This document shows positions 1-10,179 of a stretch of 64,000 nt of DNA, piece by piece; position 1 is the stretch's first letter, and every line of letters begins with the position of its first letter. The DNA is from Muscardinus avellanarius (lineage: Eukaryota > Chordata > Mammalia > Rodentia > Gliridae): NCBI GenBank assembly GCA_963383645.1, contig OY726571.1:83538119-83602118 (forward strand), read 5' to 3'. Both the position numbers and the translations under genes were made by a program. The notes beneath the pieces are model-generated. The model was not told the DNA's origin and searched no databases. It saw only the letters and a list, made by a program, of their open reading frames with translations.

Positions 1-400
1 AGAGGACAGTCGTGGGCATGTCGTCTTCCAGGAGGAACCGTCACGCCGGCAGCCGAGGCCTGGATCTGAAGCTCAGAAGTGAGGTTGAGGACAGGAGTAG
101 ATTTGGTTGTGCGCAGCACAGAGTGGGCAAGATGGCCTGCACGAGGTAGGCAAGGATGTGGAGCGGGAGGGTATACAACAGCCAGAGCCGTCCCACACGC
201 GGGGCCAGCCCCGGATGTGGAGAGCGGACGCCAGAGGAAGTGAACACCCGATGGGCAAACACCGGGAGAGGGAGGGCCGCCGGTGAAGAGCACAGCTTGT
301 ACAGAGGTGAGGATTGCGACTGTCCTTGTGAAACCCAAAGCTCACTAGAGACCTCACAAGGGTGATATGTATGGTGAGGACAGAAGCTGTAGTGGCTCAT
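1..400. other. GC/CpG-rich window edge, unidentified
   Basis: This stretch is richer in G+C and CpG than the 40 kb that follow. It has a minus-strand open frame of about 119 codons (400 to 41), with a leucine-rich patch near the middle (LWLLYTLPLHILAYLV). I do not recognise the product. No splice sites, homologous motif or poly(A) signal confirm a gene. It could be the edge of a CpG-rich regulatory element or exon continuing outside the window, or chance openness in GC-rich DNA. Confidence 0.2.
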
Positions 401-594
401 GGAACAACTTTGGCTGCAAGACTGGCAATAGGGGACTTTTAAAAAATTTTTTACTAACTAATCTAGAGGAATATTTTACATATACTCATGATTCTTAGTA
501 TAAAATGCAATAAATTTGGCAAGTACAAATATCGATGAAATCAGCACCCCAAGTGATATATAGAACGATTCTATCACCCCAAGCATCTGCTGGA

Positions 595-598
<4 letters not shown>

Positions 599-639
<41 letters not shown>

Positions 640-650
640 CACACACGCCC
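599..650. repeat. (TG)n microsatellite
   Basis: About 18 uninterrupted TG units are followed by a short GCGTGCACACAC stretch. The array abuts the 3' end of an inverted ID-type SINE, a common place for CA/TG arrays to grow. Confidence 0.9.
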
Positions 651-735
651 ATGCACTAAAATGGAACCCAGGACCTCGTGAATTCTAGGTAAGTGTTCTA
701 CTACTGAGCTAGTAGATAGACCCCTAGCCCTGATT
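651..735 (-). mobile_element. ID-type SINE fragment
   Basis: Read on the minus strand this is a degraded tRNA-derived ID tail. The plus strand shows GGAACCCAGGACCTCGTGAA and the B-box-like TACTACTGAGCTA, followed by ACCCCTAGCCC. It lacks the B1-like half seen in the longer copies. Confidence 0.6.
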
Positions 736-757
736 TTACTTTTTAAAATGTCACTAT

Positions 758-1020
758 ATACCAAGTGTAGTGGTACACACTTGTAATCCCGTACTTAGGG
801 GGTTAAGATAAGAAGATCTCTATTTTGTGGCCAGCCTCAGGAAGCCACTTAGTGAGATAGCCACCCTGCAATTTAGCATGGCCTTGTTTTAAAATGAGTG
901 AATGAATGAATGAATGAATAAATAAATAAATAAATATACGGCTGGGGGTGTAGCTCAGAGGTAGAATGCCTCTGGGTTCAATTCCCAGTACTATACACAC
1001 AGACACAAAAGAAAAAAAAC
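758..1020 (+). mobile_element. B1-ID type SINE with internal (TGAA)n/(TAAA)n
   Basis: The head (GTAGTGGTACACACTTGTAATCCC), the CCAGCCTCAGGAAGCCACTTAGTGAGA middle and the ID tail (GGGGGTGTAGCTCAGAGGTAGAATGCC) are all recognisable. A tetranucleotide array, TGAA passing into TAAA, has expanded at about 896-935 in the A-rich linker between the two halves. Confidence 0.85.
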
Positions 1021-1138
1021 CATTTACTATAGGTTACTTTGTTTTAGCATTTTATATAATGTGTTATTTTTGTCTTTCCTGAAACATATTTTAAAGATTT
1101 TTATATGTTATTTTTATGTATCAGTTCAGATCATTGTA

Positions 1139-1333
1139 ATTTTTTTTTTTTTTTTTGTGGTACTGGGGTTCCTGGAAGCCCTTCTACCTCCGGGCTACAC
1201 TCCCAGACCTATTTTATATTTTATTTGGAAACAGGGTCTCTTAAGCCAGCGTGGCTGGCTTCGAACCTGCGCAATCCTCCTGTCTCCGCCTCCCAAGTGT
1301 GAAGATTACAAGCATGTGCCACCATGCCCGGCC
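1139..1333 (-). mobile_element. B1-ID type SINE, inverted
   Basis: An 18-T run (the reverse-complemented A tail) is followed by the inverted ID tail GTACTGGGGTTCCTGGAAGCCC and the inverted head ending GTGCCACCATGCCCGGCC. This is the subfamily whose tail reads ...GGGCTTCCAGGAACCCCAGTAC, which recurs at 5608 and 57298. Confidence 0.9.
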
Positions 1334-1340
1334 TTGCAAT

Positions 1341-1542
1341 TTTATTTTTTGCAGTACTGGAGATGGGTATTCTATCTCCAAGCTACACCCCCAAGCCTAT
1401 TTTTTATTCTTTTATTTTGAAACAGGGTCCCCCTGAGTTGCAAAGGGCCTCACTAAGTAGCTGAGGATGTCCACAAACTGAGATCCTCCTGTCTCAGCCT
1501 CCCAAATGCTGGGATTACAAGTGTGCGCCACCACGCCCGGCT
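1341..1542 (-). mobile_element. B1-ID type SINE, inverted
   Basis: A second inverted copy directly follows the previous one. It runs from GCAGTACTGGAGATGGG to GCGCCACCACGCCCGGCT. The ID portion is more diverged than in the left neighbour, so it is probably an older insertion. Confidence 0.9.
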
Positions 1543-1574
1543 TAGTTCATTGCTTTTTAGTGCCAAGATATATT

Positions 1575-1905
1575 CTATTGTATCCTAACCCATTTGGGCT
1601 GCCATTAAAAAATACCACAAACCTGGTGACTAAACAATAGAAACTTATGGCTTGCAACGCAGATCTGTTCCCCCCCGAAGTCCAAGATGGAGGTGTGGGC
1701 AGAGTTGGTGTCTGGCAAGGGCCCACTCCTGGTTCATGGCTGGCACCACCTAGCTGTGTCCTCACATGGTAAAGGAGGTCTCCTGTATAAGGCAGACACA
1801 AATTCCATTTCCAAGAGCTCTGATTTTGAGTCCTAGTCACCTCCCAGAATGCAGAAAGCAACGATCTCTGGGACTGAAGTGCTGGGCTTGGCATTCATGT
1901 GTCTA
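1575..1905 (+). mobile_element. Old interspersed repeat, LTR or DNA element (family unresolved)
   Basis: It opens with CCATTTGGGCTGCCATTAAAAAATACCACAAACC and continues with GTCCAAGATGGAGG and GTGTCCTCACATGGTAAAGG. This is a consensus-like layout I recognise from old dispersed mammalian repeats. No terminal duplications remain. The exact family would need RepeatMasker. Confidence 0.5.
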
Positions 1906-2249
1906 CAGGTCATAAGAATTCTAATCTTGGTTTTTTTTTTTTTGGCCCTAGCTTGCTCTTTTATTCCTTAGATGTTAAGCAACATGTGCTCTAGATATGA
2001 CCAATTCTGCTTCCAGTTAAGCAGGAAACCATTGTCTTCCTGAACAGTTCAACCACAGTGTTGTTATAACGATGAATCCAACCCTTGCCTTGGCAAGGCC
2101 TCTTTGCTACTTTTTGGGTAGAAATAAAAGTAAATAGAAATCACCATCGACTTGGAAACTACCAGAAAAGAAATGTTAAATGATTGCTTAATTTATATCG
2201 CTAAGAATCATCAATCCAGCCATCAAGTGCAAGAAAAGTAGAAACCCCA

Positions 2250-2632
2250 AAGAGGAAAGGTGCCCATCTCCCACCTCAGCTTCCTCCATCCCTGGGAAAA
2301 CTCTGTCGGATGCTTCCTCTCATATGTGAAGACTAGAGAGAAACTGGGACACAGGAGGGACTCTGGACAGAGGAGGAGAAGCCCTGTCTAGAGTGTGTGG
2401 GGGGGGTGAGGGAGGTGGGAGGGGACGGGAGGCTTGACGAGAGAAATACTTCAATGGGCATGATGTACACACATGGATTTATCCATGCCAATCACAACGC
2501 TGTGCATGGGAAAGGGAGGGAGTGGGGAACAAGTGCTGTGTGCACGTCTGCCTCTATCGCCCTCAACTTCAACATGATGTATGATTACAATGCGCCAATA
2601 ATAATAATAACAATATAGTGAGAAAAAAAAAA
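2250..2632 (+). mobile_element. LINE-1 3' end
   Basis: It shows the 3'-UTR pattern of rodent L1: CTCATATGTGAAGACTAGAGAG, a G-rich stretch (GTGTGGGGGGGGTGAGGGAGG), a part reading ATGATGTATGATTACAATG, an AATAATAATAATAAC run, and an A-rich tail at about 2622-2632. It is truncated and codes for nothing. Confidence 0.65.
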
Positions 2633-2639
2633 GAAGCCA

Positions 2640-3250
2640 CACAATGTTCAGACTGACAACGAGACTGTGGCTCCTCCCAGGTGCTGCACACAGGAGCCTT
2701 TACAGAAAGTATTTACAGGAAGCACCGTCCATATTATGGAATGGAATGGGAGCGAGGGTTGCTTCGGTTCTTTGGAAGAGAATCTGCTCTGAACCAGTCA
2801 TGATGCGGGCATTTTCTAGCTCAGGGCTTTATGAGTGATTATCAAGGATTGCTCACGGGTTATTATTGAAGGCAGCTCTATCTCTTTGACAACCGAGCCT
2901 GTTGCCTGGCAACGATTTCCTTGTTGACTTCATATCTCCTCTTATCATTGTTTGTGTAACTTCAATAAATGTCTCCCTATTCTGTTCCCTCCCACACAAA
3001 ATAAAGTCCCTTTACAGTCCAGAATGACTAGGCAGCAGAACAAAAGTGTTAGATTCACCAGGCATAATTATAAGAAGCCGGGTATTTCGTTACTGCATTC
3101 TAAACTTCGGTTTGAGTTTAAAGTGTATATGAGACAACATTTCGATTGATTTTAAAAATGTCACCTTCAAGGCCTGTAGCAGAGAATGGAGTGATCCCAG
3201 AATAAAGTACAATGTGAAATTTCAGGATTCAGGTTTGTTGGCTGTGAGTA
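2640..3250. other. Intergenic, nothing recognised
   Basis: The sequence is of mixed composition with only short open frames. I see no splice-flanked exon, no RNA gene, and no repeat that I can name. Confidence 0.5.
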
Positions 3251-3252
3251 TT

Positions 3253-3966
3253 TGGAGAGGAGAGAGAGAAAGGGAGAGAGGGGGGAGGGAGGGAGAGAGG
3301 GAGAGAGGGGAAAGAGAGGAGAAAGGAGGGAGAGAGGAGAGAGGAGAGAGGAGAAGGGGAGGAGAGAGGAGAGAGAGAAGAGAGGGGAGAGGGGAGAGGG
3401 GAGAGAGAGAAGAGGGGAGAGGGGAGAGGGGAGAGGAGAGAGGAGAGAGGGGGGAGAGGGGAGAGGGGAGAGGGGAGAGGAGAGAGGAGAGGGGAGAGGA
3501 GAGGGGAGAGGGGAGAGGGGAGAGGGGAGAGGAGAGAGGGGGGAGAGGGGAGAGGGGAGAGGGGAGAGGAGAGAGGAGAGGGGAGAGGAGAGGGGAGAGG
3601 GGAGAGGGGAGAGGGGAGAGGAGAGGGGAGAGGGGAGAGGGGAGGGGAGAGGGGAGAGGGGAGGGGAGAGGGGAGAGGGGAGAGGGGAGAGGGGAGAGAG
3701 AGGAGAGAGGAGAGAGGAGAGAGGGGGAGGGGAGAGAGAGGAGGGAGGGGGGAGAGGGGAGAGGGGAGAGGGGAGAGGAGAGAGGAGAGAGGAGAGAGGA
3801 GAGAGGAGAGAGGAGAGGGGAGAGGGGAGAGGGGAGAGAGAGGAGAGGGGAGAGGGGAGAGAGAGGAGAGGGGAGAGGGGAGAGAGAGGAGAGGGGAGAG
3901 GGGAGGGGAGAGGGGGGAGAGGGGAGAGAGGAGAGAGGAGAGAGGAGAGAGGAGAGAGGAGAGAGA
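3253..3966 (+). repeat. 714-bp polypurine array (GAGAGGGGA-type)
   Basis: The plus strand is almost purely A and G for about 700 bases, built from interleaved GAGAGG and GAGGGGA units. A longer period is visible: the stretch from about 3431 recurs at about 3520, 89 bases later, with the same order of GGGGGG, GAGAGGGG and GAGAGGAGAG blocks. Long open frames in all directions here (about 240-280 codons of Arg-Glu-Gly or Ser-Pro-Leu) are a by-product of the repeat, not genes. Many GGGG runs separated by AGA make G-quadruplex or purine triplex formation possible. Confidence 0.97.
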
Positions 3967-4099
3967 GTAAAAACCTTTGAAATTTCAAAACAAAGCAGAA
4001 AAGAGATGGCTTCTTTTTCTGATGGCAAAGATGCCCAGAGTCTTAAATAGCTGTAATTCAAACCCGAGGAACACTAAGCATTTACTGAACTTGAAATCA

Positions 4100-4270
4100 G
4101 CTTATCTAAGGCAAGAATAAATATAGTCACCATTCCTAGAGGATTTCAGTTTTCTTGTCCATCCTCCCAGAGATTCTGCTTAACCTCCAACTGACTATTC
4201 CCTGAAATGTCATGGCTAAGCCATATCCAATTACCTTGAACATTTAAGTCCTCATTAAAATAAAAATACT
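4100..4270. other. Intergenic, nothing recognised
   Basis: Short spacer between the purine array and the next SINE. No exon-like or repeat signal was found. Confidence 0.4.
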
Positions 4271-4272
4271 TG

Positions 4273-4430
4273 TTGGGCACAGTGGCACACACCTGCCATT
4301 GCAGTACTTGAGAGGCTGAGACAGGAGAATTACAGATTTGAGGCCAGCCTCAGCAACTTAGTGAGACCTTGTTTCTAGATAAAAAATAAAATAGGGCTCG
4401 TGGTAGAATGTCCTTGGGTTCAGTCCCCAG
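4273..4430 (+). mobile_element. B1-ID type SINE
   Basis: It carries the head GGGCACAGTGGCACACACCTGCC, the middle GGCCAGCCTCAGCAACTTAGTGAGACC and a shortened ID tail (GGTAGAATGTCCTTGGGTTCAGTCCCCAG). The 3' end runs straight into a TCTG array. Confidence 0.88.
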
Positions 4431-4471
<41 letters not shown>

Positions 4472-4502
4472 TTCTCTCTCTCACACACACACATACACAC
4501 AC
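4431..4502. repeat. (TCTG)n-(TC)n-(CA)n compound microsatellite
   Basis: Ten TCTG units, a short TC run and a CA run are joined at the 3' end of a SINE. Confidence 0.95.
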
Positions 4503-4844
4503 AAGCATGCAAAAGTGTTTACTACAGTAAAAATAGCTGCTATTTAAACCATTTACATCTTAGTGAAGATCAGTTGTATACATTTAAATATGTGTGATTT
4601 CTTTTACATTAATGCACCTTAATAAAGCCACCTCTCTCTTTTAAAAGAGATCTATGTATAGATGCACCTTTTACATTTTAATTTATTTGGTACTAGAGGT
4701 ACCTCTGCAGTGACACTCTTCTAGCTGTTTATTGCTTAGTGTCCTCTAATCAGCTCCTTCTAGGATGCCGTAAGATTCAACTTCTTAAACACGCCAATAT
4801 GCCGCTCCCAAATCTTCAGTGCCACCACTATCCAGTAACCTGAG

Positions 4845-5110
4845 GGACATTATAGCTCTGAGTGCCAGAGCCTTTATGTACATTACCTTATTTAATCTCT
4901 GCAGTAATCCCTTAATGTAAATGCTATTATTCCCATCTCCATTTTGGTTGTTGGTTTTTTGTTTGTTTGCGATGCTGGGGATTGAACCCACGCACATGTT
5001 CTACCTCTGAGCTGCGCTCCCCGGCCCCCTCATCCCCATTTTCAGCCAGGTTGAAGGACTTGCTCGAGTTTACACAGCTGCGCCAGGCAAGAAAATCCCA
5101 TGTCTGTCTG
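4845..5110 (+). mobile_element. MIR-like SINE split by an ID insertion
   Basis: The two halves, TGCTATTATTCCCATCTCCATTTTGG and CCCCATTTTCAGCCAGGTTGAAGGACTTGCTC, with TTTACACAGCTGCG, resemble the MIR core and flank (CCCATTTTACAGA...AGGTCACACAGC). They are separated by the inverted ID element at 4947-5028. Confidence 0.45.
4947..5028 (-). mobile_element. ID-type SINE, inverted
   Basis: A T-rich tail with GTTTGTTTGC is followed by GATGCTGGGGATTGAACCCA and GTTCTACCTCTGAGCTGCGCTCCCCGGCCCC, the complement of the ID tRNA-like body. It sits inside an older MIR-like element. Confidence 0.75.
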
Positions 5111-5607
5111 CCTGTGTTACCCTTTATCACCTCTGTGCAACGACACCAGCGTGAATTACCCGGCTTCACATTCACAGTGCTGGACACTTAACCTTCCCAG
5201 CGGTATCTGCCTCTTACAGCATGCTGATTGTTAAGCCATAAAAAAGTGCCAGTTTGTGGGTCAGAAATGTTGAAATACAATCCATTACCAATGCTTCAGC
5301 CACACATTTACTTATTTATATCATATATAGTTGCACGCATATCCAAATTCTTCTGCATTTTATAATATACTCATACACCTGTGCTACAGGGAGCTACCTT
5401 GACATGACTACAGTCACCTGGATCATAACTACAGTTCTGCCTGACAGGTGACTCTGGCCCTGAACTCTAGCAAAGTCATTAAGGGAGTTGGCTGAGCATG
5501 TTGTGCTGGCCACTGACAGCTGGGTTGTTGCTTAACTGCTATGGAAATGGTAATCGTTTTTGAGAAAGGCTAAGTGCATTCCAGTTGGCCACAGCCCACC
5601 TTTTTCT

Positions 5608-5821
5608 TTTTCTTTTTTTTTTTTTTTTTTTTTTTTGGTGGTACTGGGGTTCCTGGAAGCCCTTCTACCTCCGGGCTACACTCCCAGACCTCTTTTTACA
5701 TTTTTATATTTGGAAACAGGGTCTCCTAAGCCAGCGCGCGCGGCTGGCTTCGAACCTACGCGATCCTCCTGTCTCTGCCTCCCAAGCGCGGGGATTACAA
5801 GCGTGCGCCACCACGCCCGGC
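5608..5821 (-). mobile_element. B1-ID SINE with intact target-site duplication
   Basis: An inverted copy starts with a long T run and ends CCACCACGCCCGGC. It is flanked by a perfect 17-base direct repeat, ACAGCCCACCTTTTTCT, at 5591-5607 and 5822-5838. The perfect duplication and high CpG content (GCCAGCGCGCGCGGCTGGC inside) mark it as one of the youngest insertions here. Confidence 0.95.
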
Positions 5822-6009
5822 ACAGCCCACCTTTTTCTAGTTCAGCATAACCTCTTCCTCCAGCCTTGGAGTGCGGGCATCCACCCATCTTGCTGCTGCC
5901 AAGACAAACTTCTGCTACAAGGCCCCAGTAAATTGCCTACCTTCCTCCTCCTCCCCTCCTCCTTCTCTTCCTCCTTTTTTCCTCCTCCTTTTTCTTCTTC
6001 TTCTCCTCT

Positions 6010-6150
6010 ATTTGGTACTGGTGATTGAACCTAGAAGAATTCTTTCTCTGAGCCACATCCTTAGCCCCTTTTATTTCTTATTTTGAAACAGGATTTTGCT
6101 AAGCTAATGTGGGTCTCACTAAGCTGTCCTCAAACTGTGATCCACAATTT
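6010..6150 (-). mobile_element. Degraded B1-ID SINE, inverted
   Basis: TTTGGTACTGGTGATTGAACC and TCTGAGCCACATCCTTAGCCCC match the inverted ID tail, followed by a GAAACAGG block. The head end fades out. A CTCCT-rich pyrimidine run lies just before it (5945-6008). Confidence 0.6.
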
Positions 6151-6286
6151 AACCGAAGCACAAAGCGTCCCGTGGGAAGTGTTGGGATCCATATCAGCCT
6201 GTTGGTCTATTCTAATCAGGAGACTTCTCCTAGGAGGTGGCATTGAACGTGACGGCTACCAGCGAATTTTATGGGTTTAAAACATC

Positions 6287-6411
6287 TTTTTTTTTTTTTT
6301 TTTATGGGGCATTGCTGTCTTGCCCAGGAAGGCCTTGAACTCCCATACTCACACAATCCCCCTGCTCCCCTGAGTAGCTGGGATCATAGGACTCACCACT
6401 ACGCCTGGCTC
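6287..6411 (-). mobile_element. B1/7SL-like SINE, inverted
   Basis: After a T run come GCATTGCTGTCTTGCCCAGGAAGGCC, then CTGAGTAGCTGGGATCATAGG and CACCACTACGCCTGGCT. That is a 7SL-derived monomer without the ID half. Confidence 0.75.
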
Positions 6412-6837
6412 CAAAGTATTTAAATTTAAGCCCTCAATCCATGTGGGTATTTAGAGATCTTTAAGTCAGATATATTTACTGCCAAGATGTTTTTCTAAGA
6501 CTCTAGATTGTATAAGATTAGGGACCATGCCTAAATCATAGAACAGTACACTGTGTTCTAGTGATTGCTTAAGCTTGCATTTTAAGCATGCATCTTAATC
6601 CCACATCTGTGTTAATAAATAGCGTCGACTAACTGGGGGGTCACTGGGGAATATGGTATTGACTATGATGATAATTATGAAATAGTCTCTCCCTATCTGA
6701 GAGGGACACCCTTTCCTCAACTAGGAAAAGCTAGCAGCTAGGACAGTCAGCAGCTTCAATTCTAGAATTGTGACCTCAGGGATAAATTCTTAAAGTTTTC
6801 AAAATTACCCTCAGTACACTTCTGGGAGTTTCCATCT

Positions 6838-7391
6838 GTTATGGTTTGGATATAAAGCATCCCCTGGAAGAGTTCATGTAGAGAGAATTTAAAAGCACTC
6901 AGGGGTAAAATCACTGAATGATGAGAGTTCTAATCTCACCAGTGGACAAAGCCCTTGATGGGATAATAATTTGGATTCATCGAGCAGCAACTGAGGCTGC
7001 TCAGTTGGAGAAACAACTATATTTCTTCCAGGGGCCTCAACCTCCCCACCCCTCATCACAAGAGATTTCCTTTTCTTTCATCTGCATTTGGTAACAGCTG
7101 ATGGTCCAAATCCACATTTAGTTCACAGTATAAAATTCTAGTCGGACATACAGGTCGGGTATGGCTGGAGGAGATAAATCACGAGGTGTGGCCTTGGTCT
7201 CGTCCCTTCCCCTGGCCCACTCTTTTTTTCCCACGAGTATCCTCTGAATTCCACAAATACAATCCAGCCTAATGTGTACAGAAATGCTGGAAACCTCCAC
7301 AATTCTGAGCAAATAAATATTTCTTCTACTAAGTTGTGGTCGTCAAGTATTTGGGGTCTCAGCAGTGAAAATGCTAACTGAAATATCTGCA
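6838..7391 (+). mobile_element. MaLR-type solo LTR carrying a 121-bp foreign segment
   Basis: The left edge TGTTATGGTTTGGATATAAAGC and the right part (AGCAAATAAATATTTCTTC, then GGTCTCAGCAGTGAAAATGCTAACTGA) resemble MaLR LTRs of squirrel-type rodents, with a poly(A) signal AATAAA near 7312. The segment 7026-7146 appears foreign to the LTR: a 96.7%-identical copy lies in flanking DNA at 7592-7712. Confidence 0.55.
7026..7146 (+). repeat. 121-bp direct repeat, copy A (inside LTR)
   Basis: It is the same length as copy B at 7592-7712 with four mismatches, no gaps, and an offset of 566 bases. The shared part runs from TTCCAGG to TTCTAGTCGGA. Confidence 0.95.
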
Positions 7392-7591
7392 TTCAAAAAA
7401 AAAAAAAGCTCCAAACTCTTTTATGAGTGTCTCAGCAGAGGCTAAGGAAGGGAAGAGAGTGATATATCAAATCCTCTTTGATCCCAAGCTTCCTAGCCAT
7501 GCATTGCCTTTTCTTGATTATTGTCATGAATGACTCCTCCTTCCCCAAGTTAGATACTAGTGTCACCCTTTCACTCCCGCATCTGGCAGAT

Positions 7592-7712
7592 TTCCAGGTG
7601 CCTCAACCTCCCCACCCCTCATCACAAGAGATTTCCTTTTCTTTCATCTGCATCTGGTAACAGCTGACGGTCCAACTCCACATTTAGTTCACAGTATAAA
7701 ATTCTAGTCGGA
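7592..7712 (+). repeat. 121-bp direct repeat, copy B (likely source)
   Basis: This is the partner of 7026-7146. It sits in apparently unique sequence, while copy A sits inside an LTR, so B is the more likely template. Confidence 0.95.
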
Positions 7713-7737
7713 TCGAGTTGCTCTTTTGATTAAAAAT

Positions 7738-7920
7738 AGTGCATGTTTATAATCTCAGTACTTGGGAGGCCGAGACAAGAGGATCACAGGTTAAAGGACA
7801 GCCTCAGCAAGTAGAGAGACTCTCATCAACCACGCAAGACCCTGTTTCACAATAAAAATAAAATAGGGCTGGAGATGTAGCTCAGAGGTAGAATCCCCTA
7901 TATTCAATCCCCAGAACTAA
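7738..7920 (+). mobile_element. B1-ID type SINE
   Basis: The head (GCATGTTTATAATCTCAGTACTTGGGAGG) and an ID tail with GATGTAGCTCAGAGGTAGAATC are present. The middle carries the AGAGACTCTCATCAACCACGCAAGACCC variant also seen at 45600, 56767 and 58092, which suggests a subfamily. Confidence 0.88.
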
Positions 7921-8470
7921 ACCAAACCAAACAAATGAACAAAATTTCCATAGCTTCTGAACCACTATGGCAGGATTATAAATCCAAGTATTAATCTCTT
8001 TCCCTGGTGACAGGTCTGTCTCTTTCTGTCTTCCCACCCACAACACATCCCTGGCCTACGGGGAAACAAAAACACAAGCTTTTCTCAACTGCTGACTTGA
8101 TTGCAGTCATTTTTTAACCTCAGCTACAAGATGGAAAGATTTGGAAGCATGTTGAACAAGCTAGTTTTTCTGATTGCAAACCCTTGATAAGATTGGGGCT
8201 GGGGCAAAAGATGAGCCAGTGGGTGGTAGAGGAGGAACTGGTACAACTAAGATAAGAAAAGAGTGAGGCCCTTGGTGCAGCGGCAGTGGATGGAAGACAG
8301 GAAATGACTTGTGTCAAGCTGTCTACAAACTCGTTGCCTTGAACACCCTATCCTGCAAGAGTCTTGGGTGTAAATAGAGCCCTGAATGGAGACGAGGGGC
8401 CTTGTGAGAGATGTCAGGCTTCAGGGGCAGGTCATGCTCATCAATAGAAGCTGATCCTGAGTCTCTGATA

Positions 8471-8595
8471 TGGATGGCCACCTTTTGACTGAGTCGGGAC
8501 ATGGACATTCTCAATGGGCCAGACCTCCCGTGGCGCTGACAGCCATGCAGGCTGCCTCTACCCCTTCATCTTCCTGCAGGTTGAACAGCTCATGG
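8471..8595 (+). repeat. Duplicated segment, copy 1
   Basis: It aligns to 9800-9927 at high identity with one 3-base gap (CATTCTTCTC versus CATTCTC). Both start TGGATGGCCA and end CAGCTCATGG. Copy 1 is followed by about 155 bases missing from copy 2, after which ATGGGCCGTGG (8751) resumes the match. Confidence 0.9.
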
Positions 8596-8929
8596 ACTCA
8601 TTTGCAAGATCTCCTCTTTACCCACAGTCTTCTGGTATTTCATTTTGCTTAGGTTATCTACAATTGTTGGCTATCTTAGGGCCGACTAGATGACGGATCA
8701 CGAGCTCTGAGCACCTGGGTGGGTGCTGACAGCTGGATGCTGACTCTTGTATGGGCCGTGGTCGGTGTCTCCAGGTATTTCAGTATTTCCTCCTGCACTG
8801 GTTAGAATCCCAGAGAAGACTCCTAATTTCCTACCTACACCTTAAGAGTCTGGCAGCTGATGTCCTGGGGAGAAGGAAGTGGGTCTGCGTTGGTAGTCAG
8901 TATGCAGAAGGTCATTTAACCCCCATCAC

Positions 8930-9640
8930 CACAGGACAAAGATCATTTGCTTTCATCTTTCCAAGATTTCTCCAGATCCAAGGATGGGCAGTCATGCAGA
9001 AACATGATCTATGAGAGATGAACTCGGCACTTAACTGCTTCTCCAACAACCTTCTTCTGAAGGTCCATATTTGAGCCTTCTCCTTCCATCCATGGTCCCA
9101 CAGGCATCTGGTGCTGCCTGATATGGAGGCTTTAGAGGACCCTGTGGGACCAGTTGGCTTGGCTCTCACTGGCTTAGAAGAAGATCCGCTGGGTACCATT
9201 CCTCTGCTTCCTGCATTTGAATTGTTTTTCTCTTCTTTTCTGCTCTACCCACTTTTGCTGATCACCCTGTAGTCAAGGTAACCCACACAGTCACCAGCTT
9301 TCAGTGGGGTCTTTTGCAACAGTGGGCATTAAAAGTCACTTAACAAGCTGGTGCCTTTAAAACCTTTGGCACCTTCTAGCCTGTTGGAATCACAGGTGTC
9401 ACAGCCTCCACACATGCCGATGGAGCCTCTGGCAACGGGAAACTGCTCCTGGGTACACCAGCCTCTCAGGTTTTGGACAGGTAAGTGGGTGGAGACCATC
9501 TCCTTGGAATGGCGCCTGCTTGCTTGCTATTGGGCACTGGTGGGGACTAAGCAGGAGCACTCCAATGTCAGGCTGCCACGTGACTGCCTGCTCAGTCTCA
9601 CCTGGATGCTTATCGTAAAGAAACCCAACCCGTAAAATTG
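8930..9640 (+). pseudogene. Decayed endogenous retrovirus pol remnant
   Basis: Conceptual translation in shifting plus-strand frames resembles retroviral reverse transcriptase/RNase H connection sequence. The clearest piece is the frame at about 9466-9600, with GFWTGKW-like spacing and the motif LLACYWALV, typical of the pol connection region. The frame is broken by several stops and shifts, and no intact open frame, gag or env was found. It is an old, inactive copy. The call rests on a short motif, so class assignment (ERVL-like suspected) is tentative. Confidence 0.45.
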
Positions 9641-9799
9641 GACAGGCTCAACAGAACTCAGTTGTTAAATGGAAGTGTACATTCAAGTTCCCGACCAACC
9701 ATGACTCCAAGACTCCATGAACAAATGGATTGCTCAGCAGAAGGGACCAAGTGACCTGCTAATGTCCTCCCCCGTGGGCTGAGACTGCCCTGTGGGCAC

Positions 9800-9927
9800 T
9801 GGATGGCCAGCTTTTGACTGAGTTGGGAAATGGGCATTCTTCTCAATGGGCCAGACCTCCCGTGGTGCTGACAGCCATGCAGGCTGCCTCTACCCCTTCG
9901 TCTTCCTGCAGGTTGACCAGCTCATGG
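9800..9927 (+). repeat. Duplicated segment, copy 2
   Basis: Partner of 8471-8595, offset about 1.33 kb, same orientation. The two copies flank the pol-like remnant. They could be parts of two adjacent or rearranged ERV fragments, or a local duplication. Confidence 0.9.
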
Positions 9928-10179
9928 GCCGTGGCCAGTGACCTTGACATCTAATAAGAAGAATGGCTCCTCAGTGACTGTCCTGTGTGGGGACAGGGAC
10001 CATGGAAAAGCTTGCTGCCTGAAAAGGACACAAACAGGTCACCCATGAGATGCTGAGACTCTCAGAGCTGCCTCTGAGAGGAACTTAGGGTTCAAATAGC
10101 CCAAAGGACTGCACCAGAACCAAGAACCGCCCTTCCCTGTCCAAGCTCCCCAGCGACAGGCACAATCTCATGGGGTATG

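Noticed and set aside
3167..4061. Four overlapping open frames of 240-280 codons
   Set aside because: They are products of the A/G-only repeat, encode only Arg/Glu/Gly or Ser/Pro/Leu repeats, and overlap one another on both strands.
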